From the NCBI GenBank assembly GCA_018701105.1, contig JABIWD010000009.1, forward strand, positions 1 to 6,819: a stretch of 6,819 nucleotides of DNA. The letters are read 5' to 3'. Shown in pieces: positions 6,164 through 6,819 of the stretch (position 1 is the stretch's first letter; each line of letters opens with the position of its first letter). The stretch is from Candidatus Uhrbacteria bacterium. Its GTDB lineage: Bacteria; Patescibacteriota; Patescibacteriia; UBA9934; UBA11717. Both the position numbers and the translations under genes were made by a program. The notes under the pieces were generated by a model. That model saw only the letters and a list, made by a program, of their open reading frames with translations. It was not told the origin of the DNA and made no database searches.

Positions 6164-6658
6164 ATGCAACAACCAAGAGGATTAACATTGATGGAGGGCA
6201 TGATCGTTGGTGGAATCATTGTTATCTTGTTGTTCGCAACTGGTATCTCTGTTTCTGCTGCGCGAGAACGTGTTCGAGACTACAAGCGTCTTGCAGATGT
6301 TTCGCGAGTTCAGGCGTCACTCGAGCTATTTTTCAACGAACAAAATACATATCCGGTAACAGAAGAACCTATCGCACTTGGAAGTCAGGGCGCGGGCTGT
6401 TTGAGTTCAGACGGTTTTGCACCGACGTGTCCGCCGACAGGACAGATATTCATGAACCCAGTGCCTACTCAGACAAGCATTGGAATCAGCAGTTCTGACT
6501 TAAGAGTCTACGCCTATGAAAGCTCTGGAGACTCGTATGTCATCTCTTTCATGGTTGAGCGCGCGATCCCTCAGACGAATATAGACAAAGGACTTGTTTG
6601 TGCTCATCCTGGTCAGGCGATAGTGCCGGCACGTAATGGTTCTTGTTCACTTCAGTAG
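6164..6658 (+). CDS. Type IV pilin-like (pseudopilin) protein
   Basis: The 164-residue protein has a class III (prepilin) signal. After the short leader MQQPRG comes LTLMEGMIVGGIIVILLFATG, with peptidase cleavage expected between Gly6 and Leu7 and the conserved Glu at mature position 5 (Glu11). The hydrophobic helix runs to about residue 30 and continues as an amphipathic helix. Leu replaces the common Phe at mature position 1, which major pilins usually keep, so this may be a minor pilin or pseudopilin. The YP motif (63-64) in NTYPVTEEP is typical of the family. The globular part has four cysteines, at 79, 89, 146 and 161, which could form two disulfides outside the cell. It starts 32 bases after the receiver gene, without a clear Shine-Dalgarno sequence or promoter, and ends just before a strong terminator. 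Confidence 0.9.
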   Translation: MQQPRGLTLMEGMIVGGIIVILLFATGISVSAARERVRDYKRLADVSRVQASLELFFNEQNTYPVTEEPIALGSQGAGCLSSDGFAPTCPPTGQIFMNPVPTQTSIGISSSDLRVYAYESSGDSYVISFMVERAIPQTNIDKGLVCAHPGQAIVPARNGSCSLQ

Positions 6659-6665
6659 AAGATAT

Positions 6666-6688
6666 AAGCCCGGTTTCACCGGGTTTTT
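6666..6688 (+). terminator. Rho-independent terminator of the pilM-pilin operon
   Basis: The hairpin AAGCCCGG (6666-6673), loop TTTCA, CCGGGTTT (6679-6686) forms an 8-bp stem with one G-U pair, and its T-run continues to 6688. It begins seven bases after the pilin stop codon, which is at 6656-6658. With the promoter at 4247-4255 it bounds a four-gene transcription unit. Confidence 0.9.
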
Positions 6689-6701
6689 AGTTAGTGCTTA
6701 T

Positions 6702-6712
6702 TGTGATAAACT
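6702..6712 (+). promoter_or_regulatory. Putative extended -10 promoter of the right-edge gene
   Basis: The stretch TGTGATAAACT holds two overlapping options: TGT plus GATAAA (6702-6710) or TGA plus TAAACT (6704-6712). Each has the TG-N extension and four of six -10 bases. Either places the RNA start within about two bases of the ATG at 6719. No -35 box is evident; the upstream bases belong to the terminator. It must lie here if the right-edge gene has its own promoter, because the terminator at 6666-6688 precedes it. Confidence 0.4.
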
Positions 6713-6718
6713 GACCTC

Positions 6719-6819
6719 ATGTTGACGTATTTAACGGCCACAATTGTTGGGTTACTTGCCTCTGGCTTGATTGCCGGAGGAGTTTTTCGTGCGCACGATG
6801 AATGGAAGTGGATGAAGAA
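6719..6819 (+). CDS. N-terminus of an unrecognised membrane-anchored protein (partial, 3' end outside window)
   Basis: ATG at 6719 opens a frame that is still open at the window end, giving 33 full codons. Residues 2-23 form a hydrophobic, Gly/Ala/Leu-rich segment (TATIVGLLASGLIAGGVF within it) with no basic residue before it, followed by the charged RAHDEWKWMK. This looks like a single N-terminal membrane anchor or an uncleaved signal segment with a cytoplasmic body after it. The family cannot be told from this piece. It lies after a terminator and so belongs to a new transcription unit. No Shine-Dalgarno sequence is seen. Confidence 0.6.
   Translation, partial: MLTYLTATIVGLLASGLIAGGVFRAHDEWKWMK

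Overview
This is a compact, gene-dense bacterial window of moderate GC content. It holds an elongation factor 4 (lepA), a RecJ-type exonuclease, an RNase HI-type nuclease, a PilM-type pilus protein, a single-domain response regulator and a type IV pilin-like protein, plus small unrecognised genes. Nearly all genes lie on the + strand, with gaps of 1 to 32 bases or 4-base ATGA overlaps. TGA is used as an ordinary stop, so the genetic code looks standard (table 11). The mix of short genes, a pilus cluster, small orphan proteins and starts without clear Shine-Dalgarno sequences suggests a Candidate Phyla Radiation (Patescibacteria) genome. That assignment is inference from style, not from a marker gene.

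Layout. Bases 2-109 look like the C-terminal tail of a gene that enters from the left, followed directly by a terminator hairpin with six Ts. A promoter with a 14-bp palindrome in its spacer (175-203) sits almost on top of the lepA start. The first run is then lepA (213-1994), a previously uncalled 31-residue membrane peptide (2012-2107), recJ (2111-3844) and an RNase H gene (3841-4245). An extended -10 promoter (4247-4255) begins a second run: pilM (4263-5408), an unrecognised 113-residue protein (5410-5751), a CheY-like receiver (5748-6131) and a pseudopilin (6164-6658). This run closes at a clear terminator (6666-6688). A last gene, with a membrane-spanning N-terminus, starts at 6719 and leaves the window.

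How the genes may work together. The first run pairs a translation GTPase with two nucleases. RecJ and RNase H are translationally coupled and could share work on RNA-primed or RNA:DNA substrates. The second run looks like a small type IV pilus or pseudopilus unit: a cytoplasmic actin-like PilM, a receiver that could pass a signal to it, and a surface pilin. It lacks the usual PilN and PilO partners next to PilM.

The most interesting points are three starts that lie so close to -10 elements that leaderless mRNAs are expected, the small membrane peptide between lepA and recJ, the orphan protein between pilM and the receiver, and a terminator-like hairpin early inside recJ.
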